From Mesorhizobium loti (GTDB lineage Bacteria > Pseudomonadota > Alphaproteobacteria > Rhizobiales > Rhizobiaceae): a DNA stretch of 64,000 nucleotides. Of the stretch, positions 36,552 through 46,201 are shown in pieces. Numbering within the stretch: the stretch's first letter is position 1; each line of letters starts with the position of its first letter. Location of the stretch: positions 62,001 to 126,000 of the forward strand of contig NZ_LPWA01000098.1 of assembly GCF_001510895.1 (NCBI RefSeq). The letters run 5' to 3'. The notes under the pieces were generated by a model. That model was given only the letters and a program-made list of their open reading frames with translations, ran no database searches and was not told the origin of the DNA. A program made the position numbers and the translations under genes.

Positions 36552-38072
36552 TCAGAGGTTGAACAGATGCCTGATGCGGGCGGTTACGCCGGAAGCTGAT
36601 TTCGCGACCGCAGCGCCGCGCAACTGGCGAAATTTGAACTGTTCTGCGGCCGTCCGCTTCGACAGCAGCGAACCGAGTTCGTCGGCGATGGCCGGTCGGT
36701 CCCGCATCAAGGCTCCCAGCCCCTCCTGCGTGATCTCGTAGACGGCCACGGATGTCAGCGCGGTGATCGATCCGTGCTCGCCGGCGCCAGTCAGCAGACC
36801 GCCTTCGCCGAAGAAATCGCCGGGGGCCAGCCGGTCCAGCTCGGCCACCACACCTGAGCCGCTGTCGTCGCGCTTTGTGACAAGGGCCACGCCGCTACGG
36901 AGGATCATCAGGGACTTCAACACGGTTCCCTGTTCGACCAGGACGTCGCCGTTGCGGAAGTCACGGCGCGTCATCGTCGAAGCGAGGGCTTCCTTCTCTT
37001 CCTCGGTCAGGTGCGCGAACAGCGAAATGGAATCGAGTAGCTTGAGCTGGGTGGCACGCAAGCCGCCGGGCATAGCGGCCGAAGATGGTGCCGCTACACC
37101 GGCCACGCTGTCAGGCGGCTGCGCAAGTGCCAATGCCGCCGCCTTGGCGTGGCGATAGGTCAGATCGAAGATTTCGGTCTTCGCCTTGCCGACTGTTGCC
37201 ACGTCCGCCACCCTGAACGACAGCTCGAGCTCGACTGCGTCCACATCGAGCGAGATCACGTGGACCGAGGGCTCGGGGACCATCATGATCGAGGTGCTGC
37301 TGAGCAGGACCGAACGCATCACCTCGACCATCGCCGACGGTGCTATCGTCGGTCGGAACCGTACCCTGAGCGTCACACCGTGGCTGGGCTCGGGACTGCT
37401 GAGATTGGTGAGCCTCGCCCTGGCGAGATCGCTGTTGGGAACGATGACTAGGTCGTTGGTGCCGGTCAGCAGATGCGTTGCCCGCCAGTTGGTCTCGACG
37501 ACCTTGCCTTCGATCGAATTGCCGAGCGCGAGCCAGTCGCCGATCCCGTACGGCCTTGCGAGGTTGAGCGCGATCCCCGAGAAGACGTCGGCGAGCGTGC
37601 TCTGCAGGGCAAGGCCGAGGATCACCGCGACGACGCCGGAGGTGGCGATCAGCGTGCCCACCGGAGCATCGAAGACGTAAGCGACGACCGACAGCACCGC
37701 CCCGACATAGATGATGCCGACGACCAGGTCCTGCAGCAATTGTCCCTCGCGGGCCCGCCGCTCGAAGATCAGGAAGGCACGGACGACGCTGATCAGCGAC
37801 CAGGCCGCACTCGTCCACCAGACGATCTTGGCAAGGTCAATAAAGAAACGCTGCAGCGGCAAGGCATTCGGCGGCCCGGGTTGATAGGGGACGATCCCGT
37901 TGGAGGTGAGCAGCAACGTCAGCGCGACGAAGAACGCGATCTGAACGACAAAGCGGCGTCTGGGGTGATTACGCTGGATCAGCCGCGTCGCCACCGCGCC
38001 TACCAACGCGAGCGCCCCGGTCTGCACGATCGGATCGGCGATTGTGGCGGCAATTTCGCCATAGTTCAGCAT
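36552..38072 (-). CDS. Mechanosensitive channel with C-terminal cyclic-nucleotide domain
   Basis: About 506 residues. Four hydrophobic segments are followed by the MscS pore helix (TLIATSGVVAVILGLALQSTLADV) and beta domain (GIDWLALGNSIEG-like, NWRATHLLTGTNDLVIVPNS). The C-terminus (about 360-500) is a cNMP-binding domain: LTEEEKEALASTMTRRDF, GDVLVEQGTVLKSLMILRSG, GDFFGEGGLLTG. The ATG at 38072 has GAGGGG about five bases upstream, better than the ATG at 38093. This MscS-cNMP type is known in rhizobia and Synechocystis-like channels. It is a second MscS-family gene in the window. Confidence 0.9.
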   Translation of the reverse strand: MLNYGEIAATIADPIVQTGALALVGAVATRLIQRNHPRRRFVVQIAFFVALTLLLTSNGIVPYQPGPPNALPLQRFFIDLAKIVWWTSAAWSLISVVRAFLIFERRAREGQLLQDLVVGIIYVGAVLSVVAYVFDAPVGTLIATSGVVAVILGLALQSTLADVFSGIALNLARPYGIGDWLALGNSIEGKVVETNWRATHLLTGTNDLVIVPNSDLARARLTNLSSPEPSHGVTLRVRFRPTIAPSAMVEVMRSVLLSSTSIMMVPEPSVHVISLDVDAVELELSFRVADVATVGKAKTEIFDLTYRHAKAAALALAQPPDSVAGVAAPSSAAMPGGLRATQLKLLDSISLFAHLTEEEKEALASTMTRRDFRNGDVLVEQGTVLKSLMILRSGVALVTKRDDSGSGVVAELDRLAPGDFFGEGGLLTGAGEHGSITALTSVAVYEITQEGLGALMRDRPAIADELGSLLSKRTAAEQFKFRQLRGAAVAKSASGVTARIRHLFNL

Positions 38073-38196
38073 CGGTCCCCTCAGCGCGGCCATTGCAACA
38101 AATCAGTCGAACGAGCACTCTCTGTAAGTCTGGGGCCGGCGATCAATACCAAAGCATTTCGGCGTGATGGCCTCACGATCGCGCGGCCGACTCAGC

Positions 38197-39432
38197 TCAG
38201 AAACCTGGCGGCGCTTTCTTCCACTTCACACCCCTGCGGCCCATCTCGTAGCCGGTCTCATAGAGCGACCGCATGTAATGGTTGTCGAACGGGGTCTTCT
38301 GTTCGACTGTGAAGTCGATCGGGATGTCGATGTAGTTGTAGTCGATTCCGTCACGCTTGGAGATGGCGTAGAGGCGGTAGAGGTCGCCGATTCCTTGCGT
38401 CTTGATCAGCGACGAGACCGCCTTCTCGGTGATGTCCGGTAAGGTGAACTTGACAATGTTGGCTTCCGGCGTGGTGCGGCCGTTGCGGATCACATAGAGC
38501 CGCGCCTTGACCCTGGTGTGAAACGTCTGGTCGAGCTCATGCAGCGTCAGGCCGGCGGGCATAAGAAAGACCTCGTTGCTGGTGCCGCCGTCGACGTGCA
38601 TCTCGTGATAGGTTTTGCCGGCAGCCGTCACTTGCAATTCGACCGGGGGAAAGATGCCGGGAACGGATGTAGAGGCAAGGACGACCTGCTTGAATAGCTT
38701 CAGGCGATCGGGTTGGTTGCTCGCCGCGATCGCCCCCATGTCCCAGATAACCGCGCGATCGGCATCGAGGTTGGTCGTACCGATGAATAGCCGTCGGCCC
38801 TTCTTGGACTCGCGCGCAATCTTATACAGAACGTCTTCGGTGATATACTTATCCAGCATCTTCGCGAGCGGCGCGTTGCTGGTAAATGAGCCGCTCGACA
38901 GTGCGCCGAGCAAACTACGCTTGGTGTATATCTTGGGATCGTCGATGGTCGTGAACGCCTCCTTGAGCTCATCGTCATAGGCCGGGCCGAGGAAGGCCAA
39001 CGGCGCGATCAACGAGCCCGTGCTGATCCCGGTCACGATATCGAAATGCGGCCTGGTTCCGGCCTTCTCCCAGCCGGCGAGAATGCCCGCGCCAAACGCA
39101 CCGCTACTGCCACCGCCCGAAAGGGTGAGAGCGTTGAGCTCATTCGGTTTGATGGATGGATCTGTCCGCGCTGACTTCAAGCGCTCGTTGTGAAAGACGA
39201 CAAGCCGCTTCGCGGAATAGCTGGCATAGGAGTCGCCCCATTCGCGGATGTCTTGCGGATAGCTACGCACCTCAGCTGAAGACATATATTGGGTAGGGAC
39301 CCCGTCGCGCGTGCCAATGCAGGCGCAAAGCTGTGTCGCACACAAGGCAGCCACGATCGTCGGCAGCAGGGCTTTCGCCCTGGCAAAGCCTCGTGCCGTG
39401 ACGAACGGCAGTGTGTCCCCGTGTGTCGGCAT
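38197..39432 (-). CDS. Patatin-like phospholipase, probable lipoprotein
   Basis: 411 residues. The N-terminal signal ends with LCAC, a lipobox-like site, so it is probably lipid-anchored in the periplasm. The patatin fold has LTLSGGGSSGAFGAG (oxyanion loop), the nucleophile elbow GISTGS, and the catalytic Asp motif HVDGGTSN. It should hydrolyse phospholipids or lysolipids. A long C-terminal region follows. It is downstream of the HlyD/ABC-2 genes, in the same direction, with a 22-base gap, and may be co-transcribed with them. Confidence 0.88.
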   Translation of the reverse strand: MPTHGDTLPFVTARGFARAKALLPTIVAALCATQLCACIGTRDGVPTQYMSSAEVRSYPQDIREWGDSYASYSAKRLVVFHNERLKSARTDPSIKPNELNALTLSGGGSSGAFGAGILAGWEKAGTRPHFDIVTGISTGSLIAPLAFLGPAYDDELKEAFTTIDDPKIYTKRSLLGALSSGSFTSNAPLAKMLDKYITEDVLYKIARESKKGRRLFIGTTNLDADRAVIWDMGAIAASNQPDRLKLFKQVVLASTSVPGIFPPVELQVTAAGKTYHEMHVDGGTSNEVFLMPAGLTLHELDQTFHTRVKARLYVIRNGRTTPEANIVKFTLPDITEKAVSSLIKTQGIGDLYRLYAISKRDGIDYNYIDIPIDFTVEQKTPFDNHYMRSLYETGYEMGRRGVKWKKAPPGF

Positions 39433-39454
39433 TTGTCCTCGCTCCCTCTGCAGC

Positions 39455-40438
39455 TCATTGTGGCCCGGCCAGCCACACCGTCATGCCGGCCTCCAGCCCG
39501 TCGACGGTGCCGGTCGGGTCGAGACGCAGGCGGAACGCGTTGAGGTCATGGTCGCCGACGGCGCGGGCGGCGCGCCAGGTAGCGAACTCGCCGAGCGGCC
39601 TGAGCTCCGTCACACGCGCATCGACCGTGCGGCCATCCTGCACGGACAGCGCGACTTTCGTGCCCATGGTCAGGCCTTGCATGGCATCCTCACGCAAGGT
39701 GAAGGCAAACCACGGCTGCCCATCGGCTTCCAGCGTCATGACCGGCTTTCCCGGGCCGATGATCTCGCCCGGCTCGGCAACGCGGATGCCGACCGTACCG
39801 TCGATCGGGGCAGTGAGCACCGTCTTGTCCAACTGCGCCTGGAGGTCCGCGACCGTCGCTTCGGCCAGCGCAACCTTCGCGTCAGCGACGGCGCGTTCCT
39901 CGATGGTCGGTCCGGCACTCGCCTCTGCCGCCTCGGCGCGTTTCAGGTCGAGATCGGCCTGCGCCTTGGCAAGCGATGCGGTGCTCTCGTCCAGCTTCTG
40001 CTTGCTGGCAAAGTCCTTGCCGGCAAGTTTCACCGCGCGGTCATGTTGCTGTTGCGCGAGCATGAGATTGGCCTCGGCAGTCTGGATCGCCTGGTTGGCG
40101 ATATCGACTTCCTCCTTGCGCACACCGGAATAGACGTTGTCGCGGTCGGCCTTGGCGCTTGCCGCTGCCGATTTGGCCTCGCCCGCCGATGCGGCGAGCT
40201 CCGGGTTGTTGAGAGTCGCGAGCAGGTCGCCCCGATGTACACGGTCGCCCGGCTTCACTGCGATCGTGGCCAGGCGACCCGTCGCGTCGGGCGCGATACG
40301 GATTTCGGTCTGGCGGACCATGCCTGGGATCGGCGGTTGCGAGCCGTCCTCGGCGAGCGCCTCGGAAGCCGGGAAGGCAGAGGCCGCCAGGGCGGCAAGG
40401 GCGGCTATGGCCGTCAAGACTTTGGCGTCAGTCGGCAT
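39455..40438 (-). CDS. HlyD-family periplasmic adaptor (first)
   Basis: 327 residues with a signal peptide (LTAIAALAALAASAFPASEA). The barrel-sandwich hybrid halves (RLATIAVKPGDRVHRGDLLATL and APIDGTVGIRVAEPGEIIGPG) flank a long coiled-coil hairpin (residues about 80-200). It bridges inner-membrane transporter and outer-membrane channel. The start lies 11 bases inside the ABC-2 permease gene end. No outer membrane TolC gene is nearby. Smaller than the second adaptor (42767-43962). Confidence 0.88.
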   Translation of the reverse strand: MPTDAKVLTAIAALAALAASAFPASEALAEDGSQPPIPGMVRQTEIRIAPDATGRLATIAVKPGDRVHRGDLLATLNNPELAASAGEAKSAAASAKADRDNVYSGVRKEEVDIANQAIQTAEANLMLAQQQHDRAVKLAGKDFASKQKLDESTASLAKAQADLDLKRAEAAEASAGPTIEERAVADAKVALAEATVADLQAQLDKTVLTAPIDGTVGIRVAEPGEIIGPGKPVMTLEADGQPWFAFTLREDAMQGLTMGTKVALSVQDGRTVDARVTELRPLGEFATWRAARAVGDHDLNAFRLRLDPTGTVDGLEAGMTVWLAGPQ

Positions 40439-42770
40439 GTGAGGCTCTCCCCATCGTCATGACCCGCGCAGCGAGGATCGCTAGCAGCGCGTAGATACCG
40501 GTCAGCAGCCACAGGCGCATCCAGTCATGCGCCACGTCGGCGAGCGAGGCGCCCATCTGGTTGACGCGCACCAGCGCGTCGACGCCGGATGTGCTCGGCA
40601 GAACGACGCTCGCCGTCCTGATGAGCGGCGGGATCGCTTCGAGCGGCCAGGCGACGCCGATCTGGAAGAAGACCGGCAGGCTGATGGCGATCAGCAGGAT
40701 CACCGCGGTTTCCGAGCGCTTGAACCAGCTGCCGACGAACTGGCCGAGGAAACTGATCGACAGAATGAAGGGAATGGCAAGGACCAGCAGATCGAGCACG
40801 TGGTCGCTCGCGGAGAAGCCGTAGACGCGCGGCAAGACGACGAGGAACAGCACAAAACCCGGCAAGGCGAGCAGCAGGTGGGCGAGGCTCTGGCCGATGA
40901 CTGATGCGACCGTGCCCCTTTGGCGACGCGCCTCATGGCCGCCCTGCTGGAAAGCCGCGCCGGCGACTGTCGCCGAACCCATCAGCAGCGTCTGCTGCAG
41001 GATGAGAAGAAAGGCCGCGGGAACGATGTAGCTGGCGTAGCCGCCGGTCGGATTGAAGAGCGGCTGCGCCAGCACCTCGACCGGGGAGGTCCGAGTCAGT
41101 GCGGCCCGGTAAAGGCTGCCGTCCGGTCGGGCGCTGCGTGCGGCAAGGTCTGCCCTGACGGCGCCGACCGCCTCCTGAATGCCCTGAAACGTCCTGTTGT
41201 AGAGCAGGAAGTAGGTCGAGTCGACGAAGGCCGGCAGGCCTGCCTTGTCGCCCTTCAGCACGTCGCGTTCGGTGCCGGCCGGAATGCCGAGAATGCCGAA
41301 AACCTCGCGGCGCGCCAGCGCCGCTTGCGCTTCGACAAGCGTGGTCGGCCGGAATGCCACCGCGGTCGCCTCGTCGGCATCGAGCGCCTGGATGATCGTG
41401 CGGCTGACGTCCGAATTGTCGTCGTCGACGACGGCAACGGGAACGTCCTTGATCAGCTGGCCGAGATAGGGCTGCGGGTAGAAAATCCCATAGATCACGG
41501 GAGCCATCACGATCAGCCCGAACGCCGCCCTGTTGCCGAGCACGCGCCCGTATTCGTCGCCGAAGGCGCCGGCTATTCCGCGCCTCGGTGGCCTGCCGAC
41601 TGCAGCCGCTGGTGCCGGCTCCGGCGTCGGACGGCGAGCAAGAGCGTAAAGGCACAGCCAGGAGATGCCGAAGTAGAGGACCGCCAACCCGGCCAGCATG
41701 ACGAAAGGCTGGGCGGAGTCGCGCAACGGCACGCCGCGCGCCGCCTGGTCGAACAGGAGCTGGACGTACCAGCGCAGCGGCAGCAGCGTGCCCCAGCCAC
41801 GCGCAAAGCCGTTCATCGCCAGAACGGGAAAGCCGACGCCGGCGAAGCCGAAAGCGGGCGAGCAGATGATACCGGTGAGGGTCAGGCCGAAGGCCAGGTT
41901 CTTCACGAGAAGCTGGAGGAGCGCACCAAGCGACAGGTAGCCGATGATGAGGAGACAAGCCGCCGCCACGATCATGGCCGGGTCGCCCCGGTACGGTATC
42001 TCGTAGAAGCCGTGAATGATCACGAGGCCGACGGCCATCATGACCAGGAAGATGCAGAAATAGGGCGCGAGCTTACCGACCAGCGCCGTAAGCGGACTGC
42101 CGCCGGCGGTCGCCAGCCATGCGCGCACGCTGCGCGAGCCGAATTCCGAGCCGACCGCATAGCCGCCGGCGATCGCGATGACGATGTGCAGCACTGTCGG
42201 CAGGATCGCCCTCAGCAGGAACTGCGCGTAGTTTAGCGCGGGATTGGTGAGCACATATTGCTCCACCACCAGCGGGCCGGGCGCAAAGCCCGAGCTCCTC
42301 GCTCCGGCCGGCAAGTCGGCGACGGTCGCCGAAACCGCCGCCTGCAGGGCCCCGGAGGCGACGTTGCCCGGCGTGAAGAACTGCTTGTTGAAGAAGATGA
42401 CGAGCTGCGGCCGTTTCCCGTCGGTGATGTCGCGCTCGAGATTTTGCGGGATGTACACCGCGGCGATCGCCTTGCCCGAGCGGACCGAGTGCATGGCCCC
42501 GTTGAGGTCCGACGAGCGCTCCTCGACCGTCACGCCGGGTGCGGAGCTGATAGCCTGGACGAAATTCTCCGAGGTCTTGGTCCGGTCCTGATCGACGACG
42601 TCGACCCTAAGGTCGCGGATCACCGCATTGCTGAAGGTGGCGGCGAGCAGCGCAAACGCAATCAGCGGAATGCCGATGACCAGCAGCAACGCCACCCTGT
42701 CGCGCCAGATCCAGACGACCTCGCGGGCGACGACGTCCAGAATGCCGGCTCGGCGGGCCATTGGCATCAC
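40428..42770 (-). CDS. Fused tandem ABC-2 type permease
   Basis: 780 residues made of two ABC-2 membrane units in tandem. The first unit (residues 1-385) begins with VVAREVVWIWRDRVALLLVIG. The second (about 400-780) begins with FGDEYGRVLGNRAAFGLIVM. Each has an N-terminal helix, a large periplasmic loop and a cluster of C-terminal helices. Such permeases, paired with HlyD adaptors, make YbhFSR-type exporters. Two units in one chain form a complete membrane pore, but no ATP-binding subunit gene is next to it; the ATPase must be encoded elsewhere or be missing. The ends overlap both adaptors. Confidence 0.85.
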   Translation of the reverse strand: MMPMARRAGILDVVAREVVWIWRDRVALLLVIGIPLIAFALLAATFSNAVIRDLRVDVVDQDRTKTSENFVQAISSAPGVTVEERSSDLNGAMHSVRSGKAIAAVYIPQNLERDITDGKRPQLVIFFNKQFFTPGNVASGALQAAVSATVADLPAGARSSGFAPGPLVVEQYVLTNPALNYAQFLLRAILPTVLHIVIAIAGGYAVGSEFGSRSVRAWLATAGGSPLTALVGKLAPYFCIFLVMMAVGLVIIHGFYEIPYRGDPAMIVAAACLLIIGYLSLGALLQLLVKNLAFGLTLTGIICSPAFGFAGVGFPVLAMNGFARGWGTLLPLRWYVQLLFDQAARGVPLRDSAQPFVMLAGLAVLYFGISWLCLYALARRPTPEPAPAAAVGRPPRRGIAGAFGDEYGRVLGNRAAFGLIVMAPVIYGIFYPQPYLGQLIKDVPVAVVDDDNSDVSRTIIQALDADEATAVAFRPTTLVEAQAALARREVFGILGIPAGTERDVLKGDKAGLPAFVDSTYFLLYNRTFQGIQEAVGAVRADLAARSARPDGSLYRAALTRTSPVEVLAQPLFNPTGGYASYIVPAAFLLILQQTLLMGSATVAGAAFQQGGHEARRQRGTVASVIGQSLAHLLLALPGFVLFLVVLPRVYGFSASDHVLDLLVLAIPFILSISFLGQFVGSWFKRSETAVILLIAISLPVFFQIGVAWPLEAIPPLIRTASVVLPSTSGVDALVRVNQMGASLADVAHDWMRLWLLTGIYALLAILAARVMTMGRASHAD

Positions 42771-43962
42771 CGCACCGCGTTCCAGTCGGCGTAGGCACTC
42801 ATCCCGGGCCTGAGCTCGGGAGTCTTATCGACCGGATAGGCGCGCACCTCGAAGGTCCTCAGATCGAAGTCGCCGGTCGCGCGCGTTGCCCGCCAGCCGG
42901 CATATTCGCCGCGGGTCGCGATCGTGCGGATCTCGACGGTGACCGGCTTGTCGCCGAGCGCGGGTACCTTGACGGTGAAGCGGTCGCCGATCTTCAACCC
43001 CTTCACCAGGTCCTCGCGCAGGTCGAAGCGCACCCAGACGTCGCCGAGGTCGACCAGCGACAGCAGCGGAACTCCGGGCGAGACATATTCGCCGAGCTCC
43101 GCGCTGATCTGGTATACTTGCCCTGAGATCGGCGCCTTGACGGTCAGTTCGCCGACCTGCGCCTGCAGCGTGGAGATCGCTGCGTCTGCCTTGGCGACCG
43201 CTGCCTGCGCGACGCCACGCTCCTCGACCGTGTAGCCGGCAACCGCTTCGTCATAAGCTAGCTTGGCCTGTTCTAGAGTACGCGTCGCGACGTCGAGGGA
43301 GGCCGTGGCCTCGTCCAGCTTTGCGATCGATTCGTAGCCGCCTTGCGTGATCTGCTTTACCCGGTCGTAGGTCTGCTGCGCGAGCGTCAGATTGGCCTGG
43401 GCCGAAGCAACCGCGGCCTTGCGCTCGGCGACCACCTCGGCGCGCGTGCCGACCTGGATGCGCGTATAGTCGGCGGCGGCGACCACCTTGGCGGCCTCGG
43501 CCTCCCTGAGCTTCATCAGCAGCTCCGGATTGTCGATCGCGACCAGCAGCTGCCCTGCGGTGATATTGTCGCCGCGCTCAGCCGGCCGCTGGGCCACGCG
43601 ACCATCGACGCGCGCCGCAATGTCGATGCGGGTCGCGTCGCCTCTCCCTGGACGAGCAAGGCCTGCGGCTGCGCGAGGTACCAGAGGGAGAGCCCGGCAA
43701 TGCCCGACACTGTGAGTACAACGACGATCGCCGCGCCCTTCGAGGCTTTGGGAGCGGCTTTTGGACCTGGCTGCGTCTCAGCGGGCTCGGAAACAGGGCG
43801 AGCCAACGGTGCCGGCGGGGCGGGTGGCTCGGATCGCTGCATCGGTTGAGCCGTGGCGGCGAGGGACGGTGCGGGCGACGTCGCAAGAGGCGTCGACGCC
43901 ATAACGTGCTCAGAGGTCGCCTCTCCGGTGACCGGCTTATCATCAGATGAAGGCATCGACAT
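42767..43962 (-). pseudogene. HlyD-family adaptor (second), frameshifted
   Basis: Two frames together give a 398-residue adaptor. It has a long Pro/Ala-rich N-terminus (residues 1-75), one transmembrane helix (AAIVVVLTVSGIAGLSLWYL) and then the periplasmic part with coiled coils and the second lipoyl half (APISGQVYQISAELGEYVSPG). Near 43640, GAGGCGACGCGACC probably lost one G from GAGGCGGACGCGACC; the restored reading VQGEADATRIDIAARVDGRV fits HlyD proteins. The stop overlaps the permease start. It is the first gene of the export operon. Confidence 0.82.
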
Positions 43963-44087
43963 GTGGCTCTGCTACCTCGCTGGTTGTGGGAACCTCGAAG
44001 CCGGCTTCGGCGACGCAGATCCCGCCAATGACCTTGGCGTTGTCGTTCGCCGCGGCGCCGATGGCGGCGGTAGCCGCTTGGCAACCC

Positions 44088-44639
44088 TCACGCTGCGCCG
44101 CAATTCTGATTTTCGTCCGGTTGGGGCCGGTCGACGACCGCGATCGAAGCGACAAAACTGTAGCCTCGCCCCGGAATGTTGATGATGAACCGATGTCCGT
44201 CCCGGCCGTCGCGTAGCATGCGACGCAATGCAGAAATATGAACTGTGAGATTAGCCGGTTCGACGAAAATATTCGGCCAGACTCGCGCCATCAATTCCTG
44301 CTTGCTGACCACTTCTCCCGGTCGCTCGAGCAAAATGATGAGGATTTCCAAAGCGCGGCTGCCGAGGGGCACCGGACTGTCGCCTTCCAGGAGGAGAAAC
44401 TGTGTCGGGAGAAGGCGAAACGGGCCGAACGAAACCGCAGTTGGAACCGTGAGGAGCGCTCCGGTTCTTCTGCTGGCGAATGCCCGGTCGATGTTGGGAA
44501 TTTTGCGGCCGTCTGCTCCCGGCACGAATTGCGCTGCTGCCGGCGGCTGTTCCCAGGGAAAACGTCCGAAAACCACCGTCGATGACCCGGGTGTAAACAT
44601 CGGGAACCTCGCTTGCGTTGGAAGAGATGCTCGCGGCAA
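44088..44639 (-). CDS. Winged-helix DNA-binding regulator without receiver
   Basis: 183 residues. The C-terminal OmpR/PhoB-type DNA-binding domain is clear: LGSRALEILIILLERPGEVV, KQELMARVWPNIFVEPANLT, then HISALRRMLRD and IINIPGRGYSFVA. The first 75 residues have no phosphorylation Asp or other domain. It is likely a transcription regulator controlled by something other than phosphorylation. It is upstream of the HlyD export operon in the same direction and is a candidate controller. The two-block element lies about 45-100 bases upstream of its start. The start at 44639 is not firmly fixed. Confidence 0.8.
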   Translation of the reverse strand: MPRASLPTQARFPMFTPGSSTVVFGRFPWEQPPAAAQFVPGADGRKIPNIDRAFASRRTGALLTVPTAVSFGPFRLLPTQFLLLEGDSPVPLGSRALEILIILLERPGEVVSKQELMARVWPNIFVEPANLTVHISALRRMLRDGRDGHRFIINIPGRGYSFVASIAVVDRPQPDENQNCGAA

Positions 44640-44683
44640 AGATCGTCGTCAGGCCAATTTGGCGATGATGGGCGCCGCGAACC

Positions 44684-44738
44684 ATTGCACGCAGGTGGCG
44701 CTGAATGCCCGATAGGCTGTGTCGACTAAACCTAAGTT
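44684..44738 (-). promoter_or_regulatory. Two-block conserved element, copy 2 (upstream of winged-helix regulator)
   Basis: ATTGCACGCAGGTGGCGC (44684-44701), a 19-base spacer, then GTCGACTAAACCTAAGTT (44721-44738). It differs from copy 1 at only two block positions. It lies between the FixJ-like gene and the winged-helix gene, placed to control the latter. A weaker GTAAACTTTGGCTTA match lies at about 45675-45695 on the same strand. Confidence 0.6.
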
Positions 44739-44837
44739 TACCGACCGGGTCGCGGCAGCCTTCTGTCGGACCGATGGTTCTCCTGGACAATAGCTGGGTG
44801 TAGTCAGAATGTCAGTGCTGCGCCGAAGCGGCTCAGC

Positions 44838-45473
44838 TCAGGGGCGTTGCGGCTTACCGGGCACCAGATTGAGCTTGTCAGCCATGCGGCCCAATTCAGG
44901 AAGCGAACCGGCCTTCATCTTCTGCATTGCCCTACTGCGATGCACCTTCACGGTAGCTTCGGCGATCCCGATATCATGGGCGATCTGCTTGCTGAGCCGG
45001 CCGGAAGCGACCTGGATGACGATCTCGCGCTCCCTCGGGCTCAGCGAGTCGAACCGCTGCCTCAGGGCGGCTAGGTCCTTCTCATTCTCACGGCGCGCAC
45101 GATCGCGAGAGAGGCCAAGCTGAATCGCGTCGAGGAGGTCCTGATCGCGAAACGGCTTGGTCAGGAATTCGATAGCACCGCGCTTCATCGCTTGCACGGA
45201 CATCGGGATGTCGCCGTGGCCGGTGATGAAGATGATAGGGAGCTCCCTGTTTGCCTCAGCAAGCTCGCGCTGCAGATCAAGACCGCTTTGCCCCGGCAAT
45301 CTGACGTCGAGCACCAGGCAGGTGGGGCCATCCGGTGCAGCGGAAGCCAAGAAATCGGCAATGGACCCGAACAGCTGAACATTTATGCTGACTGACCGCA
45401 GCAAACGTCCGAGCGAAGCTCGCAGGTCCGGATCGTCGTCGATGACAAGGACGGTGGAGCTTGCGTCAGGCAT
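44838..45473 (-). CDS. FixJ-family response regulator
   Basis: 211 residues. Receiver domain (residues 1-125): VLVIDDDPDLRASLGRLL, phospho-Asp in LVLDVRLPGQSGLDL, Thr in IFITGHGDIPMSVQAM and Lys in EFLTKPFRDQDLL. LuxR-type helix-turn-helix (about 140-200): LSPREREIVIQVASGRLSKQ, AHDIGIAEATVKVHRSR. It is a phospho-activated transcription regulator. The cognate kinase is likely the 2092-residue hub or the soluble kinase at 35.5 kb; both lack a receiver. It is divergent from the next receiver gene. Confidence 0.93.
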   Translation of the reverse strand: MPDASSTVLVIDDDPDLRASLGRLLRSVSINVQLFGSIADFLASAAPDGPTCLVLDVRLPGQSGLDLQRELAEANRELPIIFITGHGDIPMSVQAMKRGAIEFLTKPFRDQDLLDAIQLGLSRDRARRENEKDLAALRQRFDSLSPREREIVIQVASGRLSKQIAHDIGIAEATVKVHRSRAMQKMKAGSLPELGRMADKLNLVPGKPQRP

Positions 45474-45808
45474 CGTCGCCGCTCGAGTTAAGGATCACCG
45501 GAGAGAGGCTCTGTCTCGATTCGCTGATGTGGCCTTTGCCCGCAACTTGTAATCCCGATTGTTTGACCTGAACAGCCTCGATCCTTCTTGGGGCACGCCA
45601 GGCGATAGACCAAGGTTTAAGCGTGGCGAGACGGTTCAGCGACCGATCTGGGGCGACGGGCGCACAACTGAGCTTCCGGCATAAGCCAAAGTTTACAAGG
45701 AACCGACCTCGCAGCCGTGGCATTGTTTGCACAGATCACGTCGACGTGCGAAGCGACGGGCAATATTGGCTGCTTACACGGCCGTTCAAGCGAACTGCCA
45801 AAGGCGGC
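45474..45808. other. Divergent regulatory region
   Basis: About 335 bases between two divergent response regulator genes, with a partial copy of the AACTTAGG-type block near 45680. An open minus-strand frame (45466-45732) runs into the FixJ-like start but has no domain or ribosome-binding site. Confidence 0.4.
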
Positions 45809-46201
45809 ATGATGAAGAACTTCTTGGTTGCAGTTGTTGACGATGATCGGTTCTTTCGCGAGTCAATGCGACGGCTCATGAGGTCGTTCGGCTTCACCGT
45901 CGAGGCGTTCTCATCGGCGGCCGATTTCCTGGCGTCCTCTCGCCTGCCGGAAACTGCCTGCCTCGTTGCCGACATCCACATGCCCGCCATGTCCGGGATC
46001 GAACTGCATGGGCACCTTGTCGGTCAAGGACGGGCGATCCCGACGATCTTCGTGACCGCCTACCCAAATGATGCCGACCGGGCTCGCGCATTGAACGATG
46101 GCGTCGTCTGCTATCTGCGCAAGCCGGTGGATGCGGATGATCTCAAGCGGTGCGTCAGCTTGATTATCGGGGCAGGAGGCACCACAGCCGGAGATTCATG
46201 A
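45809..46201 (+). CDS. Single-domain receiver protein (CheY/FixJ-N type)
   Basis: About 130 residues. VAVVDDDRFFRESMRRLMRS, phospho-Asp in LVADIHMPAMSGIEL, Thr in IFVTAYPNDADRA and Lys in CYLRKPVDADDL define a receiver domain. There is no output domain. The ATG at 45809 follows AAGGCGG. Its stop overlaps the end of the huge kinase gene by six bases in convergent direction. It may be a phosphate carrier or sink for that kinase. Confidence 0.88.
   Translation: MMKNFLVAVVDDDRFFRESMRRLMRSFGFTVEAFSSAADFLASSRLPETACLVADIHMPAMSGIELHGHLVGQGRAIPTIFVTAYPNDADRARALNDGVVCYLRKPVDADDLKRCVSLIIGAGGTTAGDS

Noticed and set aside
45466-45732. 88-aa minus-strand frame before the FixJ-like gene
   Set aside because: Basic, unordered composition without Shine-Dalgarno site; overlaps the regulator start.
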